DNA of 64,000 nt from G965227875 sp965227875 (GTDB taxonomy: Bacteria > Pseudomonadota > Alphaproteobacteria > Rhizobiales > JAJFHC01): NCBI GenBank assembly GCA_965227875.1, contig OZ245783.1, positions 62,001-126,000 of the forward strand. The letters are read 5' to 3'. The translations under genes and the position numbers were made by a program. Of this stretch, positions 19,801-27,728 are shown piece by piece (positions within the stretch are counted from its first letter, which is position 1; every line of letters begins with the position of its first letter). The notes below the pieces were generated by a model. It had not been told where the DNA came from. It worked only from the letters and a program-made list of their open reading frames with translations, and made no database searches.

Positions 19801-20218
19801 GGGCGTAGGACAACGTCCAGTAACCCGTACCCTCGAGTTGACGGACGACACGCTCGCGCATCTCCTTGTCGGACGTGCGCCCCTTGAGCGCGCAGTAGGC
19901 CAGGCACGACAGCGAGACATTTGCCCCTGAGCCGTAGGCGAGGAGGTCGTCGTTCGACACGCCTTCTCCGGCAATGAGCTTGAGGCCGCGATCGAAAAGC
20001 CTGTGCTTCTTCAGGTCGGAGGGGCGTGCGAGAACGCCTGTGGCCGTGTTCAGCTTTTCCGCCACCGCGTAGAGCTTGCGCAGCCTGCTGTCGCCACTGT
20101 GGAACGAGACGCCGGCATCTCCGTTGCCGACAAACAACGTCTTGAGAAACCGGCCCAGAAAATAGACACCCGCAATCAGCGAAATCAGGAAAAGGACCGA
20201 GGTCAACGCTTCAGACAT
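16880..20218 (-). CDS. Membrane-anchored Clp-type double AAA+ protein fused to an RF2-like (PCRF) domain
   Basis: A 1112-residue protein. An N-terminal membrane helix (about residues 5-27) replaces the usual Clp-N domain. AAA+ module 1 has Walker A GEAGVGKT (about 281) and pore-loop-like QMYIGQFEERL, but its Walker B reads LWVIPAFEAL, lacking Asp-Glu. Module 2 is intact: GPTGTGKTEIAKT (about 553), VVLLDEFEKAHP, LTSNLGA, and a Clp_D2-small domain. An MGF tripeptide sits where ClpA/ClpX carry the IGL/IGF loop that docks ClpP. Residues about 850-1035 match the first domain of release factor 2: LELPDFWQSEERFEILG, then AFLMIDAGHGD, ITKMYVEWAKTRRM and GEAGLHVLE. The GGQ-bearing domain is absent. 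It stands alone on the minus strand. Unfolding of proteins at stalled ribosomes is only a hypothesis. Confidence 0.88.
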   Translation of the reverse strand: MSEALTSVLFLISLIAGVYFLGRFLKTLFVGNGDAGVSFHSGDSRLRKLYAVAEKLNTATGVLARPSDLKKHRLFDRGLKLIAGEGVSNDDLLAYGSGANVSLSCLAYCALKGRTSDKEMRERVVRQLEGTGYWTLSYALDYLEEKAPSDEQLVVPVLAAMADDLWDNSTCNALADFIGRRMVGGETPDVENGLAGLDGYKLDQLRGFLQSQGDETVRALAGRVPSAPDVAQAPDFLDSIGTVWGAEDAEAARSIVEHEALKTTVNRLVRELESNPPRSSLIVGEAGVGKTAVIERLASRLHRKGWTVFVAGHAELVAGQMYIGQFEERLRELTSFLKSNPKTLWVIPAFEALAFSGRHQYSPMSALDSLLPMIEQGAIKVVGEIGSSAYEQLALMQPRVVSAIGAHRLASLSREKTTDLARSWIKRRRARISDAVLNEASQMAHHFLSESAAPGNLMKLLDLTVGRLERNRPQEKQHVIELEDIIETLTELSGLPASILDDRQSLDLAELRSHFLGRVVGQDEAVACLVERVAMIKAGLTDPTRPSGVFLFAGPTGTGKTEIAKTLSEWLFGSANRLIRIDMSELQSQASLERLLGSDGGSGTTSLADHVRKQPFSVVLLDEFEKAHPNVWDVFLQVFDDGRLTDHRGRLVDFRHTIVILTSNLGATISTGTPMGFGSQPEGFDADNVLKAVEDTFRREFVNRIDRVVVFQPLSRDVMRQILRIEIDSAFRRRGLRSRSWAVEWDESAIGFLLDRGFRPDLGARPLKRALDQYLLAPLAVTIVNHQVPAGDQFLFITRKGDALDVEFVDPDAGEGGVAEDGAASDVSEDAYSLRGILADAKGTREEFEHILAVHQGIRDAVGGEAWQNERAANLAMLELPDFWQSEERFEILGLAEYMDRVEAAMRRTGSLLERLRNGARRNAFPTKMLTSAAQSLYLQQIAIEDVHGKRPPDAFLMIDAGHGDVDPDETTKAFGASITKMYVEWAKTRRMHLKPLGKSGTLFAVSGFGAHTILAGEAGLHVLESPGGRGGKQQRRTVRVRVAPQPPDASSPDAASPERLARAALDEHDKGRPKVVRRYRREPSPLVRDNARGWRTGRFDRVMEGDFDIIE

Positions 20219-20292
20219 GGAGCTATCCTATTGCACCAGTTCTGTTCTGTCGCGTTGCCGGTCGTGCCGGTTCAACGCGGGACCGGCCTTCC

Positions 20293-21480
20293 TCAGATGA
20301 CATTCTGTTCCACGAAGGGACGTGCCTGTTCGATCCGCGAGTAACCGAGTTCGGACATGTCGATCGTCCGGAATTCGCCATAGGTGACGAGTTCGGACAG
20401 GCCGCGTCCGGCGGCCGGCCCATGCTGCACGCCATGACCGGAAAATCCGGCGATGAAATAGAAGTTTCCGATACGGGTATGCGGCCCGATGACGGAATTC
20501 TGGTCGAGCGTGTTGTATTCGTAGTGGCCCGCCCAGGCGTCGACGAGCTTTATCGCCTCGAACGCCGGGATCCGGTGTGCCAGCGTTGGCCAGACAATCT
20601 CCTCGAACTCGTCGTAGACGACTTCGAAGTCGTTGAATTCCGCGCAGGGGTCCGTCACCGGCGGACATCCGGCCACGTAGCGATTGCCCTCGGACCGGCA
20701 GAACACCCCGGTCGGATCGATGGTCAGCGGCAGCGGCTGGCCGATGCTCTCCCGGCAGTCGAATACGAACACGCTGCGCTTGCGCGGTTCGATCGGCACC
20801 TCCACGCCCGCCATCCGGGCGAGCCCGGCCGCGTGCCGGCCGCACGCGTTCACCACATGGCCTGCCTGAACCGTTTCGCCCGTAGCCAGTGTCACGGCCG
20901 TCACCCGCTCGTCTTCGACGTCGAGAGAAACGACCTCGCCCTCGATGCTCTCCACGCCCTTGGCACGGGCGGCCCGCCGGAACGCCTGGCAGAGCCCGAA
21001 CGCGTCGAACCAGCCTTCGCCTTTCTCCCCATAGGCGCAGAGCTCGATGTCCTCGACGTTGTAGAAGGGGAAACGCGATTTCAGCGCATCGCGGTCGAGC
21101 AGCCGGACATGTGCGCCTTCCCGTTCCTGTACTTCGTGGTTGCGACGCAACACGTCGGCGCCCGTGTCTCGGGCCAGATACGCATATCCGTACTCCTGGA
21201 ATCCGGACTGCCAGGTCTCTCCAATCCGAGCAAGGTCCTCGGGGAACTCCCTGAAGAAACGGGTACAGAACTGCGACATCCGGATGTTGACCGCGTTCGA
21301 GAACTGGTTGCGGACGCCGGCTGCCGACAACATGGTCGAACTCCGCGCGAAACTCGTATCCCTCTCGACCATCAGGATACTGCCGTCGAAGTCCGGATTG
21401 CTTGCGAGGAAATAGGCCGATGAACTGCCCATCATCGCGCCCCCCACGATCACCACGTCATAGAACTGCTTCAGCGGCAT
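20293..21480 (-). CDS. FAD-dependent oxidoreductase of the DAO / sarcosine-oxidase type
   Basis: A 395-residue flavoprotein with the dinucleotide-binding start YDVVIVGGAMMGSSSAYFL and the family's conserved VNACGRHAAGLARMAG and late IAGFSGHGVQHGPAAGRGLSEL. The second supports the DAO fold of D-amino-acid dehydrogenases, sarcosine and dimethylglycine oxidases. I chose the ATG at 21480, since upstream codons are not protein-like. It oxidises an amine or amino acid, but the substrate cannot be read. The cytochrome c gene on the other strand is not clearly linked to it. Confidence 0.8.
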   Translation of the reverse strand: MPLKQFYDVVIVGGAMMGSSSAYFLASNPDFDGSILMVERDTSFARSSTMLSAAGVRNQFSNAVNIRMSQFCTRFFREFPEDLARIGETWQSGFQEYGYAYLARDTGADVLRRNHEVQEREGAHVRLLDRDALKSRFPFYNVEDIELCAYGEKGEGWFDAFGLCQAFRRAARAKGVESIEGEVVSLDVEDERVTAVTLATGETVQAGHVVNACGRHAAGLARMAGVEVPIEPRKRSVFVFDCRESIGQPLPLTIDPTGVFCRSEGNRYVAGCPPVTDPCAEFNDFEVVYDEFEEIVWPTLAHRIPAFEAIKLVDAWAGHYEYNTLDQNSVIGPHTRIGNFYFIAGFSGHGVQHGPAAGRGLSELVTYGEFRTIDMSELGYSRIEQARPFVEQNVI

Positions 21481-21816
21481 TCCGCACTCCCTTGAAACGG
21501 CAGGTCGTATCAATCGATGTCAGCGGGAAACGCCTGGCGTCACCCGGGTGGAAACCTTTGCAGTGTCTGCCGCCGACACGCAAGATTTGTGTCGAACCGA
21601 CGCCCGGACACCCGCCGCGTTAACGCGTTTTTTCCGAAGTCGATGGGATATGCCGCCACCGGGACGATCGCGGTCGCGGTGGGAGAGCCGGATGGCAAAA
21701 TGGTCGCAGGCCGCACCGATGACCTTGAATTTCTTTGGTCAAGCCACCAAAAATCGACCCATGAGGCAATCGGCACGCTCCATTGCCGCAGCCTGAAAAA
21801 CGAAGAGGTATTCGCC
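21481..21816. other. Intergenic region between the FAD oxidoreductase and cytochrome c genes
   Basis: These 336 bases carry no credible gene. They hold CGACAC-N9-GTGTCG (21574-21594), a possible operator, and a perfect CGCGTTAACGCG followed by six T (21616-21633), too short-stemmed to be a confident terminator. Both divergent promoters must lie here. Confidence 0.55.
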
Positions 21817-22209
21817 GTGAGACATGTCACCCCCGCTATCGCCACCCTGTTGCTGACCCTCACCGCCGGCATGGCCATGGCCGACGAACCGGATGCGGCG
21901 AAAGGCGAGAAAGTCTTCAAGAAATGCAAGGCCTGCCACGTGGTGGACGAGGCGAAGAACAAGGTCGGCCCCCACCTCGTGAACATCTACGGCCGTACCG
22001 CGGGCAGCGTCGAGGGCTACAAGTACTCCAAGGCCATGCTGGCGAAGGGCGAGGAAGGCCTAGTCTGGAACGAGGAAACCCTTGACGCTTACCTCGCGAA
22101 TCCGCGCAAATACATCCCCAAGAACAAGATGACCTATCGGGGAATCAAGAAGGATTCCGAGCGCGCTGACCTGATCGCCTACCTCAAGTCGGTGTCCAAG
22201 ACGGAATAG
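21817..22209 (+). CDS. Periplasmic class I cytochrome c (c2/c550-like)
   Basis: A 130-residue protein with a signal peptide (hydrophobic VTPAIATLLLTLTAGMAMA, cleaved before DEPDAA). It has a single heme motif CKACH and the axial methionine in PKNKMTYRG. Family similarity begins at the signal peptide. I therefore chose the GTG at 21817, which has GAAGAGG seven bases upstream, although the frame is open further back. It is a small soluble electron carrier of the periplasm, about the size of cytochrome c2. It precedes the D-Ala-D-Ala ligase by 43 bases; co-transcription is possible but no functional link is evident. Confidence 0.9.
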   Translation: MRHVTPAIATLLLTLTAGMAMADEPDAAKGEKVFKKCKACHVVDEAKNKVGPHLVNIYGRTAGSVEGYKYSKAMLAKGEEGLVWNEETLDAYLANPRKYIPKNKMTYRGIKKDSERADLIAYLKSVSKTE

Positions 22210-22252
22210 CAAATCCGGCGGAAGACGATCGCCGACAACCAGACGAGGTCCA

Positions 22253-23347
22253 ATGGCTGAGGCGAAAAAGACCGTCGGCGTGCTGTTCGGCGGACGCTCC
22301 GCGGAACACGAGGTGTCGCTACTGTCGGCGAAGAACGTTGTCGATGCGATCGACAGGGACTGGTACGACGTCGTTCTCATCGGCATCGACAAGTCCGGCA
22401 AGTGGCTGCTGCCGGACCAGTCCAGCTTCCTGCTGAGTGCCGACGATCCCCGCCATGTCCGCCTGAACAGCCCCGAGCGCCGTCATGTGGCGCTCGTGCC
22501 CCGCAGCGAAGGCCAACTCACCGATCTGGATTCGAACACATCCGGAGGCCCCGTCGACGTGGTGTTTCCCGTTCTCCATGGGCCTTTCGGCGAAGACGGC
22601 ACGGTTCAGGGACTGCTCAAACTTGCGGACCTGCCCTTTGTCGGCGCCGGCGTTCTGGGATCGGCGGTCGGCATGGACAAGGATGTGATGAAACGGCTCC
22701 TGCGGGACGCGGGCCTGCCGATTGCGCCGTTCATCGTCCTGCGGCAGGGAGAGGATGCCGACTATGCGGACATCGTGCGGCAGGTCGGAACCCCCTTCTT
22801 CGTGAAACCGGCCAATCTCGGCTCATCGGTCGGCGTGCACAAGGTGGCTTCCGAACAGGACTTCCGGGCGGCGGTCGACGACGCTCTCTCATATGACCGG
22901 AAGATCCTCATAGAAGAGTTCGTCGAGGGCCGGGAAATCGAGTGTGCCGTTCTTGGAAACGACGATCCCGTCGCGTCGACCGTGGGCGAAATCGTGCCGA
23001 CGCACGACTTCTATTCCTACGAGGCCAAGTACATCGACGAAAACGGCGCTGCGCTCCAGATCCCCGCCGACATTTCCCCCGGCGTCATCGCACGGGTCCA
23101 GGACATCGCCATCCGCACCTTCAAGGTGCTCGAATGCGAAGGGCTTGCGCGGGTGGACTGTTTCCTGACGTCCGACGGCTCGGTGATCGTCAACGAGATC
23201 AACACGATGCCCGGGTTCACCAAGATCAGCATGTATCCGCGACTCTGGGAAGCGAGCGGAATTTCCTACAGCGAACTCGTGAACCGGCTGATCGAATTGG
23301 GCATCGAGCGGTTCGAACGCGAAAGCCGCCTTCGGACCGCCTACTGA
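22253..23347 (+). CDS. ddlA: D-alanine--D-alanine ligase (long, DdlA-like form)
   Basis: A 364-residue ATP-grasp ligase that joins two D-alanines for peptidoglycan. The N-terminus VGVLFGGRSAEHEVSLLSAKNV is the DdlA/VanA-type signature. VFPVLHGPFGEDGTVQG, FVKPANLGSSVGVHKV and VNEINTMPGFTKISMYP complete the active site. DdlA-type enzymes are about 50 residues longer than DdlB, as here. It lies outside any mur/fts cluster, so a second ddl elsewhere would be expected. Its stop is only six bases from the convergent ureG stop. Confidence 0.93.
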   Translation: MAEAKKTVGVLFGGRSAEHEVSLLSAKNVVDAIDRDWYDVVLIGIDKSGKWLLPDQSSFLLSADDPRHVRLNSPERRHVALVPRSEGQLTDLDSNTSGGPVDVVFPVLHGPFGEDGTVQGLLKLADLPFVGAGVLGSAVGMDKDVMKRLLRDAGLPIAPFIVLRQGEDADYADIVRQVGTPFFVKPANLGSSVGVHKVASEQDFRAAVDDALSYDRKILIEEFVEGREIECAVLGNDDPVASTVGEIVPTHDFYSYEAKYIDENGAALQIPADISPGVIARVQDIAIRTFKVLECEGLARVDCFLTSDGSVIVNEINTMPGFTKISMYPRLWEASGISYSELVNRLIELGIERFERESRLRTAY

Positions 23348-23353
23348 CCGTTG

Positions 23354-23977
23354 CTATTCCGGAAGCCCGCCGGTCTCGCAGAGAAACTCGACGATCTCGT
23401 CGACACCCTCGCCATGGCGAAGATCGGCCAGGATCACGGCCCGCCCCTCGCGGGCCTCGTGCGCATCCCGCATCATCGTTTCGAGATCGGCGCCGACATG
23501 CGGCGCAAGGTCGGCCTTGTTGATCACGAGCAGGTCGGACCGCGTGATGGCAGGTCCTCCCTTGCGGGGGATGTCATCCCCCTGGCAGACCGAGATAACG
23601 TAGACCGTGAGGTCGGCGAGGTCGGGTGAAAACGTGGCTGCGAGGTTGTCGCCACCGGATTCGATCAGCAGCAGGTCGAGGTCGCCGTGCCGTTCGTTGA
23701 GTGTGTCGATCGCCTGCAGGTTTATCGTTGCGTCCTCGCGGATGGCGGTGTGGGGACATCCGCCCGTCTCGACACCGATGACCCGGTCCGACGCGATGGC
23801 CTGCATCCGCATGAGCGCCTCGGCATCCTCGCGCGTGTAGATGTCGTTCGTGACCACGGCCATGGAAACCCGGTCACGCATCGACTCGCACAGCCGCGCA
23901 ACAAGCGTCGTTTTGCCGGTCCCGACAGGACCGCCGATCCCGACACGAAGGGGACCGTTGACGGACGAACTCGACAT
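23354..23977 (-). CDS. ureG: Urease accessory GTPase UreG
   Basis: A 207-residue SIMIBI-class GTPase that drives nickel delivery to urease. The P-loop GIGGPVGTGKTTLV begins at residue 13, ESGGDNLAATF and the nickel/dimerisation Cys-Pro-His (GGCPHTAIRED) follow, and VINKADLAPHVGAD gives the guanine-binding NKxD. I chose the ATG at 23977; the frame runs further upstream without family similarity. It is the last gene of the urt-ure run, 37 bases after ureF. Confidence 0.97.
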   Translation of the reverse strand: MSSSSVNGPLRVGIGGPVGTGKTTLVARLCESMRDRVSMAVVTNDIYTREDAEALMRMQAIASDRVIGVETGGCPHTAIREDATINLQAIDTLNERHGDLDLLLIESGGDNLAATFSPDLADLTVYVISVCQGDDIPRKGGPAITRSDLLVINKADLAPHVGADLETMMRDAHEAREGRAVILADLRHGEGVDEIVEFLCETGGLPE

Positions 23978-24014
23978 GTTCAGCGTGAGACTCCCTCGGT
24001 TGCGCGGTCCGGTC

Positions 24015-24704
24015 TCAGGACCGGAAAATCCGTGATGGCATCGTTTCATGCCGCATGCACATGATCTCGGCCATGAAAGCCGCATTGCCGAGATCGTCAA
24101 GCCCGGACTGGACGGCCCGCTGCGCGGTCTGCAACGCGGGCTCCTCCAGTTCCGCCAGCAGGGCGACACCGTCCGCCTGCCCCAGGCGACCGAGCCGGAG
24201 AACAGCCTGGATCAGGTTCGACGTGGCGGCATGAACGAAGGCCGCGAGCACGGCGTCGACAGGCAGCCCGGCCCGGGCCGCCGCGGCGCCGAAGGCGACA
24301 GGCAACGGACAATGGCCCACCGGCCGGATGCCGGTCGACGCGGCATCCGGCCAGTGTTCGAGCGCCTTCAGGAAGGCACTGCCCTGTGAAACCGTTTCGG
24401 TGTGGCGCTCATGCGACGACGACATCGCGGTGCCGAGCTCGGCCAGTTCATCGAGACAACCGCCCGCTCGCGAACGCCGCCACGCCTCCGCGCACAACAC
24501 CGCGTCATTCCAGATCGATCCGTGCTCGAGCAGCACGGATATCCACTCCGCCGCCTCCCGGCGCGTGGACACGAGCCCCGCGGCGCAGGCCGACTCGAGA
24601 CCCTGGCTGTAGGCGAACGCACCGGTCGGGAACGCCGGCGACAGCCATGCCATCAGTCGGGCGACCACGCGGGGATCAGTGTTCGTGTTCGTGTTCGTGT
24701 TCAT
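24015..24704 (-). CDS. ureF: Urease accessory protein UreF
   Basis: A 229-residue all-helical protein that, with UreD and UreG, activates urease and acts on UreG's GTPase. LMAWLSPAFPTGAFAYSQGLE is the family's N-terminal signature, and GFFAYSQ-type and HAATSNLIQAVLRLGRLGQ segments are in place. The start at 24704 lies inside ureE, giving a 29-base overlap. Its first residues MNTNTNTNT are read from the same hexamer repeat that codes the UreE histidine tail. I see no better start, since the ATG must precede DPRVVARL. Confidence 0.93.
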   Translation of the reverse strand: MNTNTNTNTDPRVVARLMAWLSPAFPTGAFAYSQGLESACAAGLVSTRREAAEWISVLLEHGSIWNDAVLCAEAWRRSRAGGCLDELAELGTAMSSSHERHTETVSQGSAFLKALEHWPDAASTGIRPVGHCPLPVAFGAAAARAGLPVDAVLAAFVHAATSNLIQAVLRLGRLGQADGVALLAELEEPALQTAQRAVQSGLDDLGNAAFMAEIMCMRHETMPSRIFRS

Positions 24705-25161
24705 GTTCGTGCTGGTGGCCGTGATCGTGGTGATGCCCGTGCGCATACGCCCCCGGTTCGGGGTCGAAAACCTCCTCGATGTCGTCGACGGAGGCACCCA
24801 GCTTCAGCAGCATCTCGCGAATGACGTGATCCCGCCTGATACGAATGCTGTCCGGGCGAAGTTCAGCCGCCAGATGCCGATTGCCGATTTGCCAGGCGAG
24901 CCCGAGGAGATGCCGCTGCGAAAGCCCGCGGATCTCGTAGAGCGGTTCGGGCGCGGCACTCACCTGGACAATGCGCCCGTCCTCGAGCACCAGACCGTCG
25001 CCGTGCTGCAGCAGCCGCGCGCTCGGCAGGTCGAGGAGAAAGTCGATTCCGTTATCGGACACCATCTTCATGCGGCGGCGATGACGCCCCAGTTCGTCGA
25101 GGGTAATCGTGTCGGCGACTTCCGCCGGATCCGAAATGACACTGACAGCGCGCTTGGTCAA
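24676..25161 (-). CDS. ureE: Urease nickel metallochaperone UreE
   Basis: A 161-residue nickel chaperone with the peptide-binding-like N-terminal half (MKMVSDNGIDFLLDLPSARLL) and the metal-binding half (YEIRGLSQRHLLGLAWQIGNRHL, then IREMLLKLGASV). It ends in a histidine-rich tail, AHGHHHDHGHQH followed by (EH)n, which is longer than in many homologs and would store or ferry nickel. It overlaps ureC by four bases upstream and ureF by 29 bases downstream. Confidence 0.96.
   Translation of the reverse strand: MTKRAVSVISDPAEVADTITLDELGRHRRRMKMVSDNGIDFLLDLPSARLLQHGDGLVLEDGRIVQVSAAPEPLYEIRGLSQRHLLGLAWQIGNRHLAAELRPDSIRIRRDHVIREMLLKLGASVDDIEEVFDPEPGAYAHGHHHDHGHQHEHEHEHEHEH
24679..24711 (-). repeat. 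GAACAC hexamer repeat read in two frames (UreE tail and UreF N-terminus)
   Basis: Five to six tandem GTGTTC units on the plus strand, one with a single change to ATGTTC that provides the ureF ATG. Read in the ureE frame they give Glu-His repeats; read in the ureF frame they give Asn-Thr repeats. Confidence 0.9.
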
Positions 25162-26870
25162 AACAGGAAGTACCTCTGTGCCATGGCGAGTTCACGGGCC
25201 GGTTCACAGGTGAGCAGTTCACCGTCGGCACGCACTTCATAACTCTCCGGGTCGACCTCGATTTGCGGCGTGGCATCGTTGAGGACCATGTCCGCCTTGG
25301 AGATCCCGCCCCGCGTGTTGGACACCGCGACGAATGCCTTGCCCACCTCGAGTCGTTCCCTGAGGCCGCTGTCTGCCGCGGCTCGCGAAACGAACGTGAC
25401 CGAAGACTTCGCGGGCGCCCTGCCAAGGGCCCCGAACATGGGCCGGTAATGCACGGGCTGCGGGGTGGGAATGGACGCGTTGGGATCTCCCATCGGCGCG
25501 GCGGCAATCGTGCCGCCGACAAGCACCATGGCCGGTTTCACGCCGAAAAAGGCCGGGTCCCAAAGGACGATGTCGGCCCGCTTGCCGGTTTCGAGCGACC
25601 CGATCTCCTGGCTCATGCCGTGGGCGATAGCGGGGTTGATCGTGTACTTGGCGATGTACCTGCGCACCCGCAGGTTGTCGTTGTCGCCGGTTTCCCCGTC
25701 CAGGGTTCCACGCTGCTTCTTCATCTTGTCGGCGGTCTGCCACGTGCGGATGATCACCTCGCCCACCCGGCCCATGGCCTGGCTGTCGGACGCGATGATG
25801 GAGAACGCGCCCATGTCGTGGAGGATGTCCTCCGCGGCGATCGTCTCGCGCCTGATCCGGCTTTCCGCAAAGGCGATGTCCTCGGGTATGGAGGCATCGA
25901 GATGGTGGCACACCATCAGCATGTCGAGATGTTCCTCGATCGTGTTGACCGTGTAGGGCCGGGTCGGGTTTGTCGAGGACGGCAGAACGTTCGGCAGCCC
26001 GCACACCTTGATGATGTCGGGCGCGTGGCCACCGCCCGCGCCTTCGGTGTGGAAGGCATGGATCGTCCGGTCCTTGAACGCCTTGACCGTGTTCTCCACG
26101 AAGCCGGACTCGTTCAGCGTGTCGGTGTGGATCATCACCTGGACGTCGTGTTCATCGGCCACGGAGAGACAGCAGTCGATGGCGCCCGGCGTGGTGCCCC
26201 AATCCTCGTGCAGCTTGAGTGCGCAGGCCCCGCCGGCGACCATCTCGTGAAGCGCGCCCGGAAGGGACGCGTTACCCTTGCCCGACAGTCCGATGTTCAT
26301 GGGCACGTCGTCCAGAGACTGAATGATGCGCCCGATGTGCCACGCGCCGGGCGTACAGGTCGTCGCCAAGGTGCCGTGCGCGGGACCTGTGCCGCCGCCC
26401 AGCATGGTGGTGACGCCCGACATGAGCGCTTCGTCGATGAGCTGCGGGCAGATGAAGTGGATGTGGCTATCGAATCCGCCCGCGGTGACGATCTTGCCCT
26501 CGCCCGCAATTGCCTCGGTGCCGGGGCCGATGACGATATCGACGCCGGACTGCGTGTCCGGATTGCCCGCCTTGCCGATCGCAGCGATCCGGCCGTCGGC
26601 AAGACCGATGTCCGCCTTGTAGATTCCGGTGTGGTCGACGATGAGCGCATTGGTGATCACCGTGTCGACCGCCCCTTCGTCGCGCGTGCGCTGGCTCTGG
26701 CCCATGCCGTCCCGGATGACCTTGCCGCCGCCGAACTTGACCTCCTCGCCATGGGACGTCAGGTCCTTCTCCACCTCGATGAAGAGCTCCGTGTCGGCGA
26801 GCCTGACGCGGTCTCCGGTCGTCGGGCCGAACATGGCGGCATATTCGCGGCGGGAAAGCTTCGCAGGCAT
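25158..26870 (-). CDS. ureC: Urease alpha subunit
   Basis: A 570-residue catalytic subunit that hydrolyses urea to ammonia and carbamate. Visible active-site parts are SHIHFICPQ (two nickel His), ALKLHEDWGTT with the lysine that is carbamylated, MIHTDTLNESG, AFHTEGAGGGHAPD and MVCHHLD (mobile-flap His). All are intact and the length is normal. The start overlaps the ureB stop by one base, giving coupled translation. Confidence 0.98.
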   Translation of the reverse strand: MPAKLSRREYAAMFGPTTGDRVRLADTELFIEVEKDLTSHGEEVKFGGGKVIRDGMGQSQRTRDEGAVDTVITNALIVDHTGIYKADIGLADGRIAAIGKAGNPDTQSGVDIVIGPGTEAIAGEGKIVTAGGFDSHIHFICPQLIDEALMSGVTTMLGGGTGPAHGTLATTCTPGAWHIGRIIQSLDDVPMNIGLSGKGNASLPGALHEMVAGGACALKLHEDWGTTPGAIDCCLSVADEHDVQVMIHTDTLNESGFVENTVKAFKDRTIHAFHTEGAGGGHAPDIIKVCGLPNVLPSSTNPTRPYTVNTIEEHLDMLMVCHHLDASIPEDIAFAESRIRRETIAAEDILHDMGAFSIIASDSQAMGRVGEVIIRTWQTADKMKKQRGTLDGETGDNDNLRVRRYIAKYTINPAIAHGMSQEIGSLETGKRADIVLWDPAFFGVKPAMVLVGGTIAAAPMGDPNASIPTPQPVHYRPMFGALGRAPAKSSVTFVSRAAADSGLRERLEVGKAFVAVSNTRGGISKADMVLNDATPQIEVDPESYEVRADGELLTCEPARELAMAQRYFLF

Positions 26871-27175
26871 CAGGCGTCACCCATTATCAACTGATTGAAA
26901 CCGAAGACCCGCCTGTCTCCGCCCAGCGGAACCAGGGTCACGTCGCGACTCTGGCCCGGTTCGAACCGCACCGCCGTACCGGGCGCGATATCGAGCCGCA
27001 TTCCCCTGGCCGCGGCGCGGTCGAACTTGAGCGCATCGTTGGTCTCGAAGAAGTGGTAGTGGCTACCGACCTGGACCGGCCGGTCGCCGGTATTGGCTAC
27101 CGTGACGGTGACCGTTTCGGCACCGCTGTTGAACTCTATGTCGCCTTCAGCGGCGATCACCTCACCGGGGATCAC
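26870..27175 (-). CDS. ureB: Urease beta subunit
   Basis: A 101-residue beta-type subunit beginning MIPGEVIAAEGDIEFN, with GSHYHFFETNDALKFDR and GMRLDIAPGTAVRFEPG, all conserved in the family. It is a separate protein, as in most proteobacteria. It overlaps the upstream small membrane-protein gene by 14 bases and ureC by one. Confidence 0.97.
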   Translation of the reverse strand: MIPGEVIAAEGDIEFNSGAETVTVTVANTGDRPVQVGSHYHFFETNDALKFDRAAARGMRLDIAPGTAVRFEPGQSRDVTLVPLGGDRRVFGFNQLIMGDA

Positions 27176-27368
27176 GACGCGCCCTCCGGTTCTCCCTCGC
27201 AGCCTGTTTTCTCAGGGTCGAGAGGCACAGGATCACGGCGGCGCCGACGACGGCCGCGAGAGACAGGACACTCTGGTCGTCGTGGGAATGCGCCGCGGCG
27301 GATGCATGCGCGAACGCATCCCCGCAGGCCGCGACCAGCGCGATCGCACTCGTAAGGGCCGTTCTCAT
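27162..27368 (-). CDS. Small exported or membrane protein inside the urease operon
   Basis: A 68-residue protein with a signal-like N-terminus (ALTSAIALVAACGDAFA), a short histidine-containing loop (HASAAAHSHDD), one clear membrane helix (SVLSLAAVVGAAVILCLSTL) and a basic C-terminus. A strong AGGAGG precedes its ATG, and it overlaps ureB by 14 bases, so translation is credible. Its place between ureA and ureB and the exposed histidines hint at a link to nickel. That is inference only. I recognise no family. Confidence 0.65.
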   Translation of the reverse strand: MRTALTSAIALVAACGDAFAHASAAAHSHDDQSVLSLAAVVGAAVILCLSTLRKQAARENRRARRDPR

Positions 27369-27386
27369 GTCATTCGTCCTCCTTGC

Positions 27387-27689
27387 CTATCGGATCGGTT
27401 CGTGAACGGTCACGAGCTTGGTGCCGTCCGGAAAGGTCGCCTCGACCTGTACGTCGTGGATCATCTCGGCCACGCCCTCCATCACCTGGTCCCTGCCGAT
27501 CACGTGGGCGCCGGCCTCCATCAGGTCAGCCACGCTGCGGCCGTCGCGTGCGCCTTCCACCACAAAGTCGGAAATCAGCGCGATGGCTTCCGGGTGGTTG
27601 AGCTTGACGCCGCGCTCAAGCCGGCGCCGCGCGACCATCGCCGCCATGGATATGAGCAGCTTGTCTTTTTCTCGCGGGGTCAGGTTCAT
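27387..27689 (-). CDS. ureA: Urease gamma subunit
   Basis: A 100-residue gamma subunit beginning MNLTPREKDKLLISMAAMVARRR, with KLNHPEAIALISDFVVEGARDG and the C-terminal VQVEATFPDGTKLVTVHEPI, all standard. It is the first structural subunit after ureD. Confidence 0.98.
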   Translation of the reverse strand: MNLTPREKDKLLISMAAMVARRRLERGVKLNHPEAIALISDFVVEGARDGRSVADLMEAGAHVIGRDQVMEGVAEMIHDVQVEATFPDGTKLVTVHEPIR

Positions 27690-27728
27690 GTGCTTGTTCT
27701 CCGATCGGTCAAGGCAGGACGCTCCGTG

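Noticed and set aside
21616..21633. CGCGTTAACGCG followed by six T as a terminator
   Set aside because: The palindrome has no loop, so a real hairpin would keep only four base pairs. No gene reads into it closely.
23978..24169. N-terminal extension of ureG
   Set aside because: It overlaps ureF and lacks family similarity; UreG starts at MSSSSVNGPLRVG.
25263..26894. 543-codon open frame antisense to ureC
   Set aside because: Shadow of a highly conserved gene; composition is not protein-like.
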